Below, in pieces: positions 43,897-52,691 of a stretch of DNA of 64,000 nucleotides. The stretch is taken from the NCBI GenBank assembly GCA_002730735.1, contig PCAU01000008.1, positions 58,313-122,312 of the forward strand, in the 5' to 3' direction. Source of the DNA: Acidobacteriota bacterium. Lineage in GTDB: Bacteria > Acidobacteriota > Vicinamibacteria > Vicinamibacterales > UBA823. Both the position numbers and the translations under genes were made by a program. Below the pieces are notes generated by a model. That model ran no database searches and was not told the DNA's origin. It was given only the letters and a program-made list of their open reading frames with translations. Every line of letters starts with the position of its first letter. The stretch's first letter is position 1.

Positions 43897-45084
43897 CTAT
43901 CTAACGGCCGTGAACATGATCTCAACGCGACCATCACCACTCATAAGCCCTGTGCCCACTGCAGCACGAGCAGGAAAATTACCGGTGATCGCCTCTCGAT
44001 AAGCCACGTTCATCTCTCCCCACTCGCTCATGTCCGTGAGGTAAATAACACCATCAACCAGATCATCAATACCGAATCCTGCGGCATCAAGCGTCCGTCC
44101 GATCGTGGCCAGCGTCTGCCGCGCCTGTGCTTGTGTATCAGTGCGCGTCTCATCACTTACTCCAAGCATGCCTGACAGGTAGAGTCGGTTCCCCACCCGC
44201 ACGGCGTGGCTCAGCACAGGACTCTCGCGACCAAGTGTGCCGTCAGCGTTAGGTCGAGTAATCCGTGTCTTCGCCCCAGCGACAGCGATCAATGTGATCT
44301 CCAAGTGATATTGATCGCCCATGAGATTGGCCCGTACAGTCGCACGTGCCGGTGGAATTTCAGGGAAGTGCGCACTGTAGGAAGTATTCATATCGCGGAA
44401 CAAGGTGGTGTCGGTGATGTAGACACGCGACGCAACGACATCGTTAAGAGACATGCCGGCAGCGGCTAGAATCTGCCTAGCGTTCTCAAAGATAGCGCGC
44501 GTTTCCGCCTGAATGTCACTACCGACACTCGAGTTAGCACTACTGTAGTCCCGCCCTAGGATACCGGCGAGGAAGACTGTATCGCCCGACTTGATACCGT
44601 AGCTGTATGGGGCCGTGCCGGTAGGCCACCCCTCCGGTTGAAGCACCGTTCGCTCCGCACCTGGACGAATAGCAATCATCGACATCTCAACCAATGCGTC
44701 TTCACGAACCAGGTCAGTCTGGACCGTTGTGCGCGTAGGTGGTTCGGACGGAAAGTACTCTCGAAAAATCTCATTCATTCCCTGAAAATCGCTCGTGTTG
44801 CGAAGATACACTGTCACGGCCGCCACGCGAGTGTAGTCGGCACCAGCAAGTTCAAGCACTTCGCCAAGGTTGGACAAAACACCGCGCGTCTGTTCGCGAA
44901 TGCCCTCACCGCGTGCTAACGTGCCCGACAGATAGATGAAATCACCAGCTGCAACGGCTGGGCTGAACGGCGCATTAGACGATGTGTCTCGCGTGATGAC
45001 TCGCTTGCCGGCCTGAAAGGCTGACGCTTCGAGAACTAGAAAACAGACACTAAGACTGATAATTGCCAGTTTCATAATACGCAT
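43897..45084 (-). CDS. Exported protein with three RidA/YjgF domains (395 aa)
   Basis: A signal peptide (about residues 1-22, ending EASAFQ) is followed by three RidA-like domains in tandem, near 28-145, 150-270 and 285-395. Each keeps the Arg and Glu pair that in RidA binds and hydrolyses enamine/imine: RTTVQTDL...VEMSMIAI, RATVRANL...LEITLIAV and RAAVGTGL...VEIMFTAV. All three domains therefore could be active. RidA proteins are usually single-domain and cytoplasmic trimers; one chain with three copies would form a covalent trimer. AAAGGA five bases upstream supports ATG 45084. It is followed by the YjbQ gene. Confidence 0.85.
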   Translation of the reverse strand: MRIMKLAIISLSVCFLVLEASAFQAGKRVITRDTSSNAPFSPAVAAGDFIYLSGTLARGEGIREQTRGVLSNLGEVLELAGADYTRVAAVTVYLRNTSDFQGMNEIFREYFPSEPPTRTTVQTDLVREDALVEMSMIAIRPGAERTVLQPEGWPTGTAPYSYGIKSGDTVFLAGILGRDYSSANSSVGSDIQAETRAIFENARQILAAAGMSLNDVVASRVYITDTTLFRDMNTSYSAHFPEIPPARATVRANLMGDQYHLEITLIAVAGAKTRITRPNADGTLGRESPVLSHAVRVGNRLYLSGMLGVSDETRTDTQAQARQTLATIGRTLDAAGFGIDDLVDGVIYLTDMSEWGEMNVAYREAITGNFPARAAVGTGLMSGDGRVEIMFTAVR

Positions 45085-45149
45085 AGGTGTCCTTTCAGAT
45101 TGGCCCACCAGGCCCGGTTCATTAACCTCATCAGTTCGCCTATTCTTTG

Positions 45150-46868
45150 TCAGACCGTCGGGTGCTGCGCATGCCAGGGAGTAGCACGCTCAAAAGCCGA
45201 GGCGGCACGCAGAATCGTTGCCTCATCATATAGCCGCCCAGTGAACATTAGCGACACAGGCATCCCCTCAGCAAACCCGGCCTTAACAGCAATCGCTGGA
45301 TGGCCAGTCAGGTTCGTAATGCCAAGACTCGCGCTACGTGATGGTGAGACAAACAGGTCATAGTCAGCCATCAGTTCCTCCATCTTCTCCATCAGTAGCG
45401 TCCGTGCTCGCTGTGCTCGGATATACTCGACCGCCGGAATGAATCGGGACGTACGGAAAGTGTTCGGCCAAGATCGCGAACTCTGTGAAGTGAGTTGATC
45501 AATCCCACGACTGCGCGTCAAATCATCAAATGACGCTGCGGCCTCAGCCGTCAACACAAATCCGATCGAATCGCTTGGAAAATCTGGTAACTGAATCGGC
45601 TCGAGATCCGCGCCGACTCCTCGCAGTGCCTCCAGCGCCGCTGCTAACGACACCCGCTGAGCCTCCCATCGCGCGCGCTGCTCGTCCGAGAGGTTATCGG
45701 ATGGCACCTCAAACTCCTCACGAAGATATCCAATGCGTAAACCAGCGAACGAGAGATCGGATTCCCACTCGAATCCTGCGTCGACAACGGTTTCATCGCG
45801 TCCATCCGGTCCATAGATCGCGTTAAACACAAGAGCGCAGTCCTCAGCTGACCGACACATGGGACCAATCTTATCCATCGTCCAACTGAGCGCCATTGCA
45901 CCGTACCGGCTGACACGGCCATACGTCGGGCGGAGGCCGGTGACACCACACGCGGCCGAAGGTGAGATGATCGAGCCTCGCGTCTCGGTACCAATCGAAA
46001 AACCGACTAACCCGGCGGCTGTTGCAGCACCGGGTCCGGCCGACGAACCAGACGAACTCCGCTCAAGGTTCCACGGATTTCTGGTCGAACCCCCGAACCA
46101 AACACCACCCTGTGCCAGGGCGCCCATCGATAACTTGGCCACTAAAACGGCGCCCGCATCGCGGAGCCGTTCTACTACCGTTGCATCAAGGTCAATGACC
46201 TGGTCCTCATATGGCTTCGCACCCCAAGTCGTCCGGATGCCCTTGGTAGCTAACAAGTCCTTCGCACCCCACGGCACTCCGTGTAACGGCCCACGATAAC
46301 GCCCTTGTAATATTTCCATATCCGCTTGCTGGGCCTGCTGCAGTGCTAACGTCTCGGTAAGAGTGACGACACATTTCAACGTGTCTCCGTGGCGCTTGAG
46401 ACGGTCCAGGTACATCCTCGTCAACGCCGTCGACGACACTATCCGGCGCTTCAGTAAATCGGCCAAGGTCCAGACGGACTCGAACGCCAGGTCCTCAACG
46501 GAGTCACTAACACTGACGAACACCGGCGTCGGTAAGGATAGCGGTGCATTTGGGGTAGCTGAACCGGTCGGTGTACGCCCAAGCAATTTCGGACGAAAAG
46601 TTACCGCTGGCTCAATGTCGTGAGGGATATCGAATTCCCGCAGGGCTTGAAAACGCTGGCGGTTCCTCTCCAACCCCTCTTGCATCATTGTCCTTTCGGC
46701 CGGTGTGAATTCCAAGCCGGACAGTGCTTCGGCTCCATCAATCGACGATGGCGGAATTGGCTCGACCTCACTCTGACCAACCGCCGATCGCGCCAGTAAA
46801 CCTGACGCTAACGCGGCTGGCGCCGCCCGGAGAAAGCCTCTTCGCCCAATCGTGCCCCGACGCGACAT
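45150..46868 (-). CDS. Exported amidase (amidase-signature family, 572 aa)
   Basis: Twin-arginine signal RRGFLRAAPAALASG near the N-terminus suggests Tat export. The amidase Ser-cisSer-Lys triad is visible in VPWGAKDLLATKG (Lys), the glycine-rich SSSGSSAGPGAATAAG and TETRGSIISPSAACG (Ser). The C-terminal half holds SGRSRSASLGITNLTGHPA-type text (GITNLTGHPAIAVKAGF). It hydrolyses an amide; the natural substrate is unknown. A strong SD (GAGGAGG) stands before the ATG. It is 65 bp after the RidA gene begins, so a divergent or separate unit upstream is the redox operon. Confidence 0.88.
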   Translation of the reverse strand: MSRRGTIGRRGFLRAAPAALASGLLARSAVGQSEVEPIPPSSIDGAEALSGLEFTPAERTMMQEGLERNRQRFQALREFDIPHDIEPAVTFRPKLLGRTPTGSATPNAPLSLPTPVFVSVSDSVEDLAFESVWTLADLLKRRIVSSTALTRMYLDRLKRHGDTLKCVVTLTETLALQQAQQADMEILQGRYRGPLHGVPWGAKDLLATKGIRTTWGAKPYEDQVIDLDATVVERLRDAGAVLVAKLSMGALAQGGVWFGGSTRNPWNLERSSSGSSAGPGAATAAGLVGFSIGTETRGSIISPSAACGVTGLRPTYGRVSRYGAMALSWTMDKIGPMCRSAEDCALVFNAIYGPDGRDETVVDAGFEWESDLSFAGLRIGYLREEFEVPSDNLSDEQRARWEAQRVSLAAALEALRGVGADLEPIQLPDFPSDSIGFVLTAEAAASFDDLTRSRGIDQLTSQSSRSWPNTFRTSRFIPAVEYIRAQRARTLLMEKMEELMADYDLFVSPSRSASLGITNLTGHPAIAVKAGFAEGMPVSLMFTGRLYDEATILRAASAFERATPWHAQHPTV

Positions 46869-47031
46869 AACAAACCTCCTCTAAAACCTCGGGCCGGCCG
46901 TAGGACCATGCCTAAGCCCATAACGTATCGTCGCAGCCATACTTCGGCCAACTAAAGAACGTTAACTGTAAACCCCAAGGTGGGGTGGGAATTATACCGC
47001 CGGTGCCAAAGAGAAGGGCCGTACAAAGCTC

Positions 47032-47055
47032 AGGCGGGACCCGCTTGTCCCGCCT
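47032..47055 (-). terminator. GC-rich hairpin after the redox operon
   Basis: AGGCGGGAC and GTCCCGCCT form a perfect 9-bp stem with a six-base loop, 27 bases past the stop of the cytochrome gene. Only a short T-rich stretch follows (CTTTG) on the minus strand. A strong terminator for the redox operon is likely. Confidence 0.6.
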
Positions 47056-47082
47056 CGGCCACCGACGACCGACGTAAACACG

Positions 47083-47487
47083 CTATCCAGCCCGTAAGGT
47101 GCGCAAAAAATGCACCATGTTCCAGCGCTCGTCTTCGCTCAGCTTGCTTTCAAACTCGCGCATGGGACGCTTACCGACTGTGATCTTATAAAACATTTCG
47201 CCATCGCTCATCCGATCCTGAGCCTCGGCAGTAGTAATGTCCGGCGGGGCCGGCTTGATCCGGGCAGTTGCTGGTCCGTCACCCTTACCAGATTCGCCGT
47301 GACACATACGGCAGTTCCGCTGATAGAGCGTTGCGCCTTCTGCAATAACCTCATCATCGGCTGCAAAGGGGCTCTCAACCGCCTTCGCATCCTCAGGAAC
47401 ATCCCAGCCATCCTGAACCGCCGCCACCACTAGCGACGCCGTCCCGACAAACGCGGCTAACACAATCAACAATAACTTACGCTTCAC
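47083..47487 (-). CDS. Monoheme cytochrome c (134 aa)
   Basis: A signal-anchor (KRKLLLIVLAAFVGTASLVVAA) is followed by one CXXCH heme motif (CRMCH near residue 60). A distal ligand is likely Met in GKRPMREFES (near 107). The fold of a small class I cytochrome c fits. It is the last gene of the redox operon, with the same role as ActE of alternative complex III. Start uncertain: GTG 47487 is used since GGGGG lies eight bases upstream. Confidence 0.85.
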   Translation of the reverse strand: MKRKLLLIVLAAFVGTASLVVAAVQDGWDVPEDAKAVESPFAADDEVIAEGATLYQRNCRMCHGESGKGDGPATARIKPAPPDITTAEAQDRMSDGEMFYKITVGKRPMREFESKLSEDERWNMVHFLRTLRAG

Positions 47488-47560
47488 TGTCTTTGCCCCC
47501 ACACTCCTAAGTATCAGGCACCCGGCCATCAAAGATTAGGGATGATAACACAGGGATTAA

Positions 47561-48904
47561 TCAGGCTTTCGCACGACCACCTGGAGACTCAAGCTCAAGT
47601 ATGTCTGTAACGGCGTCAATGTCACGCTCATCGCCTTCCTTAATCTCCCAAATTGACACAAGTGGGAATAGTTTCGCAAAGACGATATATAGCAGCACGA
47701 AAGCCGCAAACTCTGCTGCCGTCAAACTAATTTCCACAAGCGATGGTGTATACACTCCCCCGTCCCACATCGTCTCCGAACGTGGATAGGAGGCTGAGCT
47801 TATGACAATGATATAGCGCTCAAGCCACATACCGATAACCACTGCGCACGAGGCTACAACTGTTCCGATCACCGTTCGAGTTCTCTTAAACGAGAGAATA
47901 CCGAGAGGAATTATGAAGCAGCAGGTGATCATCGACCAGAACGCGGTTGAAAACGGTCCATACAGCCTAGCATTGAGCACCGCGATCTCGTCGGGTTCGT
48001 TGCCGTACCAGACCGTTAGGTGTTCTGCAAACGTAAAATAGAACCAGAGACAGGCCATCGTCAACATCAACAGACCGAGATTGTTGAAGTGGATCGGCCG
48101 GAAGAATGCCTCCAGGTGGAATGTCTTACGAAGTATCGCCATCGCGATGAGAAGGGCGGCAATGCCGGAGAAAATCGCACCAACAACAAAGTAAGGACCA
48201 AAGATAGCACTGTGCCACATCGGCACGAGACTCATCGCAAACACCCACGACACAACGGTGTGAACAGAGACTGCAATCGGAATAATCGCCACAGCCATAA
48301 CACCGATTGCTCGTTCAAGAAGCTGATGCTGCCGACTTGTTCCCTGCCAACCAAGTGCTAAAAGGCGATAGAACCAGCGGAGTCTGGGGCTCCGGTCACG
48401 AAGAATCGCCAGGTCGGGTATGAGCGGCAGATACAGGTAGGTAATGCTTCCCAACAAATACACCGAAATACACACCACGTCCCATATAAGCGGTGACAAC
48501 GGTTGCGGAGACAGTAACGGGACGTAGATGAGTTCAGGGCGACCCAAATGCCAAAGCACATTACTCGAGCCCATCAGCAGCGCGAAGACCGTGATCGCCT
48601 CCGCCGCCCTAGTGATCGGACGGCGCCATTCTGCATCCGTCAGACGAAGAATCGCTGAAATCAAAGTGCCGGCATGGCTGATACCGATGAAGAAGACATA
48701 ATTGGTGATGTAGAGACCCCAATAGACAGGCTGATTCATACCGGCGATCACCATGCCGTCTTGTAATTGAAGCAACCACTGATAACCACCGTAGGCGATG
48801 ACTGCAACGAGGAGACCTACGGTGATCCAGACCCCTCGGCCGGTCTCAAAAACGGGGCGAAGAAGCGAATCCTCAATCGTTCGATCCCGGCCTGAAGCCG
48901 TCAC
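47561..48904 (-). CDS. NrfD-family membrane quinone-binding subunit (447 aa)
   Basis: About ten transmembrane segments. Motifs WGLYITNYVFFIGISHAGTLISA, GRPELIYVPLLSPQPLSPLIWDVV and RWFYRLLALGWQG are of the ActC/QrcD kind, which holds the quinone site and couples to proton movement. Start is GTG 48904, overlapping the FeS gene by 32 bp. The acidic C-terminal tail (EGDERDIDAVTDILELES) is cytoplasmic. It is the membrane anchor of the five-gene complex. Confidence 0.9.
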   Translation of the reverse strand: MTASGRDRTIEDSLLRPVFETGRGVWITVGLLVAVIAYGGYQWLLQLQDGMVIAGMNQPVYWGLYITNYVFFIGISHAGTLISAILRLTDAEWRRPITRAAEAITVFALLMGSSNVLWHLGRPELIYVPLLSPQPLSPLIWDVVCISVYLLGSITYLYLPLIPDLAILRDRSPRLRWFYRLLALGWQGTSRQHQLLERAIGVMAVAIIPIAVSVHTVVSWVFAMSLVPMWHSAIFGPYFVVGAIFSGIAALLIAMAILRKTFHLEAFFRPIHFNNLGLLMLTMACLWFYFTFAEHLTVWYGNEPDEIAVLNARLYGPFSTAFWSMITCCFIIPLGILSFKRTRTVIGTVVASCAVVIGMWLERYIIVISSASYPRSETMWDGGVYTPSLVEISLTAAEFAAFVLLYIVFAKLFPLVSIWEIKEGDERDIDAVTDILELESPGGRAKA

Positions 48905-49589
48905 CCCAGCCTCCTTCCTTCAAATAGACCACCCGAGGCCCGGTGCCGAGCTCTTCGAGAGGGCGTTCGGCACGAGGACTCTCCGACAGCTTCGACACGG
49001 CACTCTCAGGATCCTCACGATCACCAAAGACAATCGCCTGAGCCGGACACGCCTGGGCACATGCCGGCTTCACCTCACCATCACGGATCTCGCGTTCCTC
49101 ATCCCTCGCTTGGTCGTTTGTACGTCGGATGCGCTGAACACAAAAAGTGCACTTCTCCATAATGCCCTTCCAGCGCACCGCCACATCGGGATTGATCGTT
49201 TGCTCAAGTGGCGCTTCCCACGACGGCTCACCCCAGTTGAAGTAACGAACCGTGTAAGGACAAGCCTGTCCGCAAGCCCGCGTACCAATGCAGCGAGGGT
49301 GAATCTGGGCATTTAAACCATCCGGGGTCTCGTAAGTCGCGGAAACGGGACAGACTTTCACACAAGGCGCTTCGTCGCAATGGACACACATCACAGGAAC
49401 GAACCGGACGCGAACATTGGGAAATTCTCCCTCAACGTGACGCTCGACCCTGATCCATTCGATCGCTCGTCCGTTCTCAGCCTGCTCCGGCCCGGCGGTT
49501 GGAACATTGTTCTCGGTTCGACATGCCACCACACAAGCGTTGCACCCATCGCAACGATCAATGTCAATCGCCATTCCCCACTTTGCCAT
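48873..49589 (-). CDS. Four-cluster ferredoxin-type FeS subunit, one cluster lacking a Cys (238 aa)
   Basis: Four cluster-binding sets are visible. Set 1: CDGCNACVVAC (Cys13, 16, 19, 23). Set 2: CVHCDEAPCVKVC (68, 71, 76, 80). Set 3: CIGTRACGQAC (Cys100, Thr103, Cys106, Cys110). Set 4: CTFC and CAQAC (147, 150, 177, 181). Thr at 103 replaces Cys, so one cluster is probably [3Fe-4S], as in alternative complex III and Qrc. The subunit moves electrons between the membrane subunit and the large subunit. A strong SD (GGAAGGAA) lies five bases before ATG 49589. Confidence 0.92.
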   Translation of the reverse strand: MAKWGMAIDIDRCDGCNACVVACRTENNVPTAGPEQAENGRAIEWIRVERHVEGEFPNVRVRFVPVMCVHCDEAPCVKVCPVSATYETPDGLNAQIHPRCIGTRACGQACPYTVRYFNWGEPSWEAPLEQTINPDVAVRWKGIMEKCTFCVQRIRRTNDQARDEEREIRDGEVKPACAQACPAQAIVFGDREDPESAVSKLSESPRAERPLEELGTGPRVVYLKEGGWGDGFRPGSND

Positions 49590-49602
49590 CCCGGTTCCTT
49601 CC

Positions 49603-51837
49603 TTACACCTTGAGCGATTGCGCCGCACGCGGAAGTGCTGCTAGAACCTCAGGCGCCTTCCGGATACTAACGGCGGTTCCCACTAGTGCTACTCCTGAAC
49701 CATCGACTGGACCTGGTGGCGGAAGCAGGGCCAAGGGATTCGCACCTCGGTCTGTCGCGTACCGTCCGTAGCTGGTGTGCCCTTGCCCGACCGCCATAGC
49801 CACGACCTCAGGGCGAAGTCCCGGCATGACCCGCGCACGAGCGACAAGTTCGCCTTGCGCCGAGCTAACGAGTAACGGATCGCCATTAGCAATTCCGTAC
49901 TCCTCAGCCGCAGGCACACTCACCTCGACAACCGAACCCCACCGCGTGTCAGTCATCGGGTCAGCAAGTTCCTGGAGAAACGGCAGGTGCGCACTCCGGC
50001 CATCACCAAAAGCAAGTGACGGATAGACATGCAATAGGAACGGTCTTTCGGTCGAAGTCTCTGGCGCCGCACCAACTCCCGCCCGCAAGGGTGCCACATC
50101 AAATCGGTAACGGTTGCTGGTCGTCGCGAATTGGCTCTGAGCGGGCATGGAGTCATCCCACCACCCACCCGATTCGAGCGCACTCCGCCAAAAGCGGTTA
50201 GCGCTAGTCTCAACAATTGACCCACGCTGAGAATCGTGCAGCCCACTCCACGCGGCTTGAAGCGCCGCTTCATAAGACTCCCACGGCAGCGCGACCGCCA
50301 TGTCGTCGCCCAATCGCTGCCCAATCTGTAGGAGCACATCTGGCATTGCGCGCGTGTCGTAGAGTGGCCTCACGAACATAGGTCCCGACAGCGAAGCCAT
50401 CGATTTACCGACCCCTGGCGCCGGCACATCATCATCGAATCGCTCGAACACTGTTGATTCTGGCAGCAGTAAGTCAGCCCACTGAGACGTTTCATCTGGA
50501 AATGAACCGAAGCTAGCAATGAACGGAATGTTGGAAAAAAGGTCAGACACTCCCGACGCGGCAGGCAACGTAAACAGCGGATTTGTGCCAGCTACCAACA
50601 GTGCTTTGACGTCAATCGTCGGGTCAGAAAGGACATTGGCCAACGGCGTCGGTTCTCTCAACACAAACGGCTCGTCAAGAACAGGGTACGGCGCGAACGG
50701 TGGCGGTGGATCAAAATGGATGCCGCCCTCGCGACCAAACGCGCCCACCAGCGCGTTGAGATGGGTAACAGCCACCGCTGTCGCTAAGCCATTCGGGCCA
50801 GTCACAGCAGCATCGCCTGCAATCGCTACCGCCGGACCGTACTCTGCCATCTCTCGGGCTATCCGCTCGATCTGCTCGGTAGGAACACCAGTTGCTACCG
50901 AGACTGTCTCCGGTGCGAATGCTTCCAACACGCGTTCACGGAACGCCTCAAAGCCCTCCGTGCGCTCATCCACAAATACCTTATTGTAGAGTTCGTCACG
51001 TATTAGCGTATGTGCAATACCCAGCACCAGGGCTGCGTCAGTTCCAGGCCGCGCCGGCAGCCACTCATCGGCGTGTGCGGCAGTCACGGATAGATGTGGG
51101 CCAATTGCAACCAGTTTGCCGCGCTGACCAGGTCGACCACGACGGAGGTGGCCGAAACCTCGCCCAAAGCGCACTGGTGATCGCGACGCTTCTACCAGTG
51201 CCGCACCAAATGTCAGAACGTAATTCGCATGTTCAACATCGTGAGTCTGAAAAGCCTCAATTCCCAAAGTCAACTCACTAGCGCGTCGCACCAAGTCGTC
51301 GCCGAATGGCTCATGCAACCAATGATGCGCTCCGCCGAACGCCGCTACGAACCGCCTTACAAGCTCCCACCGGTGACCACGAAGTTGCCCAGTCAAAAAG
51401 GCCAGTCCCGAACTTTCCGTTCGGAGTGGTATCAACTCCGTGACCAAGCGTTCCAATGCATCGTCCCATGCAATCTCGGTCCAGCGCCCCTTGCCTCGCT
51501 CACCTTCACGGACAAGAGGTGACTGCAGGCGATCGGGGTGATACATCGCTTGCGGCAATGCCTGCCCGCGTGCACAGCTTCCACCCTTCGAAATCGGATG
51601 CGCCGGGTTGCCCTCGACCTTGACAAGACGGCCGTCGATCTTCCGAGCGAGAAGCCCGCAGCCACCCGGACACTCAAAACAGGTAGCCGCATGAAACTCC
51701 TCCACCCCAGGAACAAATCGTTCCTCGGGGATTAAGAGCGGGATAATTTGCTCAGAACCCGGAGGCGCGCACGCATCGAGCAGTACACCGGCCGTCCCTG
51801 CGACGACCGAACTCTTAAGAAATTCTCGTCGTTTCAT
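49603..51837 (-). CDS. Molybdopterin-oxidoreductase-fold large subunit, Mo ligand absent (744 aa)
   Basis: Tat signal RREFLKSSVVAG with lipobox LDAC at residues 20-23 suggests an exported lipoprotein. The N-terminal [4Fe-4S] set is Cys53, Cys56, Cys60 and Cys88. There is no cysteine after residue 88 in the whole chain, so the usual Cys or Sec molybdenum ligand is missing; the equivalent region reads HEPFGDDLVRRASE. DmsA-type family domains are present (AWDDALERLV, DPTIDVKALLVAGTNPLF, DETSQWADLLLPESTVFE). The same loss is known for ActB1 and QrcB. It overlaps the pentaheme gene by 4 bp (ATGA). Confidence 0.9.
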   Translation of the reverse strand: MKRREFLKSSVVAGTAGVLLDACAPPGSEQIIPLLIPEERFVPGVEEFHAATCFECPGGCGLLARKIDGRLVKVEGNPAHPISKGGSCARGQALPQAMYHPDRLQSPLVREGERGKGRWTEIAWDDALERLVTELIPLRTESSGLAFLTGQLRGHRWELVRRFVAAFGGAHHWLHEPFGDDLVRRASELTLGIEAFQTHDVEHANYVLTFGAALVEASRSPVRFGRGFGHLRRGRPGQRGKLVAIGPHLSVTAAHADEWLPARPGTDAALVLGIAHTLIRDELYNKVFVDERTEGFEAFRERVLEAFAPETVSVATGVPTEQIERIAREMAEYGPAVAIAGDAAVTGPNGLATAVAVTHLNALVGAFGREGGIHFDPPPPFAPYPVLDEPFVLREPTPLANVLSDPTIDVKALLVAGTNPLFTLPAASGVSDLFSNIPFIASFGSFPDETSQWADLLLPESTVFERFDDDVPAPGVGKSMASLSGPMFVRPLYDTRAMPDVLLQIGQRLGDDMAVALPWESYEAALQAAWSGLHDSQRGSIVETSANRFWRSALESGGWWDDSMPAQSQFATTSNRYRFDVAPLRAGVGAAPETSTERPFLLHVYPSLAFGDGRSAHLPFLQELADPMTDTRWGSVVEVSVPAAEEYGIANGDPLLVSSAQGELVARARVMPGLRPEVVAMAVGQGHTSYGRYATDRGANPLALLPPPGPVDGSGVALVGTAVSIRKAPEVLAALPRAAQSLKV

Positions 51838-52349
51838 TTGTGGCAGGTCACACAATCTACCGAAGCCTCTTGGGACTCATGGCAGCTAAGGCACCAATCC
51901 ATGTCGTAGACCATGTGGCGTGTTGCCCGGTCACTGGCGCCGATATCTCCGTGGCACGTTTGGCACTCAATCTCTGCTTGAATGTGCCACTTATGGTTGA
52001 AGTGGGTATATTGCGGCAGTTCGTACAAACGCACCCAAGGAATCTCTTGTCCGGCGTCGGCGAACTCAAAAATGCGGTCCAAGTCTGGATTCGGTTCAAC
52101 CGGCTCCATAAACTCGTGGCAGTCAACGCAAACACTCACGCGCGGAATACCAGCGACGGCGTATCGATCGTAGTATTCGTGGCAATACGAGCAGTCAATC
52201 TGGTTTTCAACATGAAGCCGATGAGAAAACGCGATTGGCTGGTCGGGGCTCGCTGTAGCGTCAAAAGAGCAAGCATCTATGGCAACGCCGACAAGCAATA
52301 CAGAGGCGCCGAGAATCAGCACGGAGGGTATGTACCGACTTTGCCACAT
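51834..52349 (-). CDS. Membrane-anchored pentaheme cytochrome c (171 aa)
   Basis: Five CXXCH motifs are present, near residues 53, 74, 129, 153 and 166 (CSYCH, CVDCH, CQTCH, CLSCH, CVTCH). Further His residues (FSHRLHVEN, HFNHKWHIQ) can act as distal ligands. The N-terminal hydrophobic segment (YIPSVLILGASVLLVGVAIDAC) is a signal anchor. It resembles ActA. It opens the redox operon. A TATAAT box (52368-52373) gives a 12-base leader. ATG 52349 is used; GTG 52352 is the other option. Confidence 0.9.
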   Translation of the reverse strand: MWQSRYIPSVLILGASVLLVGVAIDACSFDATASPDQPIAFSHRLHVENQIDCSYCHEYYDRYAVAGIPRVSVCVDCHEFMEPVEPNPDLDRIFEFADAGQEIPWVRLYELPQYTHFNHKWHIQAEIECQTCHGDIGASDRATRHMVYDMDWCLSCHESQEASVDCVTCHK

Positions 52350-52367
52350 CACGCTACAAGCGCCAGC

Positions 52368-52373
52368 ATTATA
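52368..52373 (-). promoter_or_regulatory. -10 box of the redox operon
   Basis: TATAAT on the minus strand, 18 bases before the ATG at 52349. A matching -35 is not clear (about 52390-52396). It gives a transcript with a leader of about 12 bases. Confidence 0.5.
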
Positions 52374-52498
52374 CTAACTTCCCTGGACCTACGGTTCTGC
52401 TCTTGTATTGGAAGTTCGATTTGAAGCCCGAAAAATCTTATTCCCGCAGCGGTAGGCACTCTGTTGAGAGGTTACGATTGAAATGGCCGCTCCAAAGT

Positions 52499-52573
52499 TG
52501 GCTCCTCAGGTAGGATTCGAACCTACAACCCTCCGGTTAACAGCCGGATGCTCTGCCGTTGAGCTACTGAGGA
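52499..52573 (-). tRNA. tRNA-Asn (GTT)
   Basis: Acceptor stem TCCTCAG pairs with CTGAGGA, the D-loop, anticodon loop CTGTTAA (anticodon GTT) and TPsiC arm GGTTCGAATCC are all present. The discriminator base is G and the CCA end is encoded (52499-52501). It sits 150 bp upstream of the redox operon on the same strand. Confidence 0.93.
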
Positions 52574-52691
52574 TCCCCAGTATTCCTACGTAGCGACAGC
52601 GTGTACATTTCACACCCCATTGCCCCGTTGAACACCCAATGGTACCGAAACCATGCTAGGCGGGTCAATCCGAAGGGGGTGCCCACGTCGG

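Noticed and set aside
49603-51837. Large redox subunit as nitrate, polysulfide or tetrathionate reductase
   Set aside because: There is no cysteine after residue 88, so the Cys Mo ligand is missing, and the partner subunits match ACIII/Qrc.
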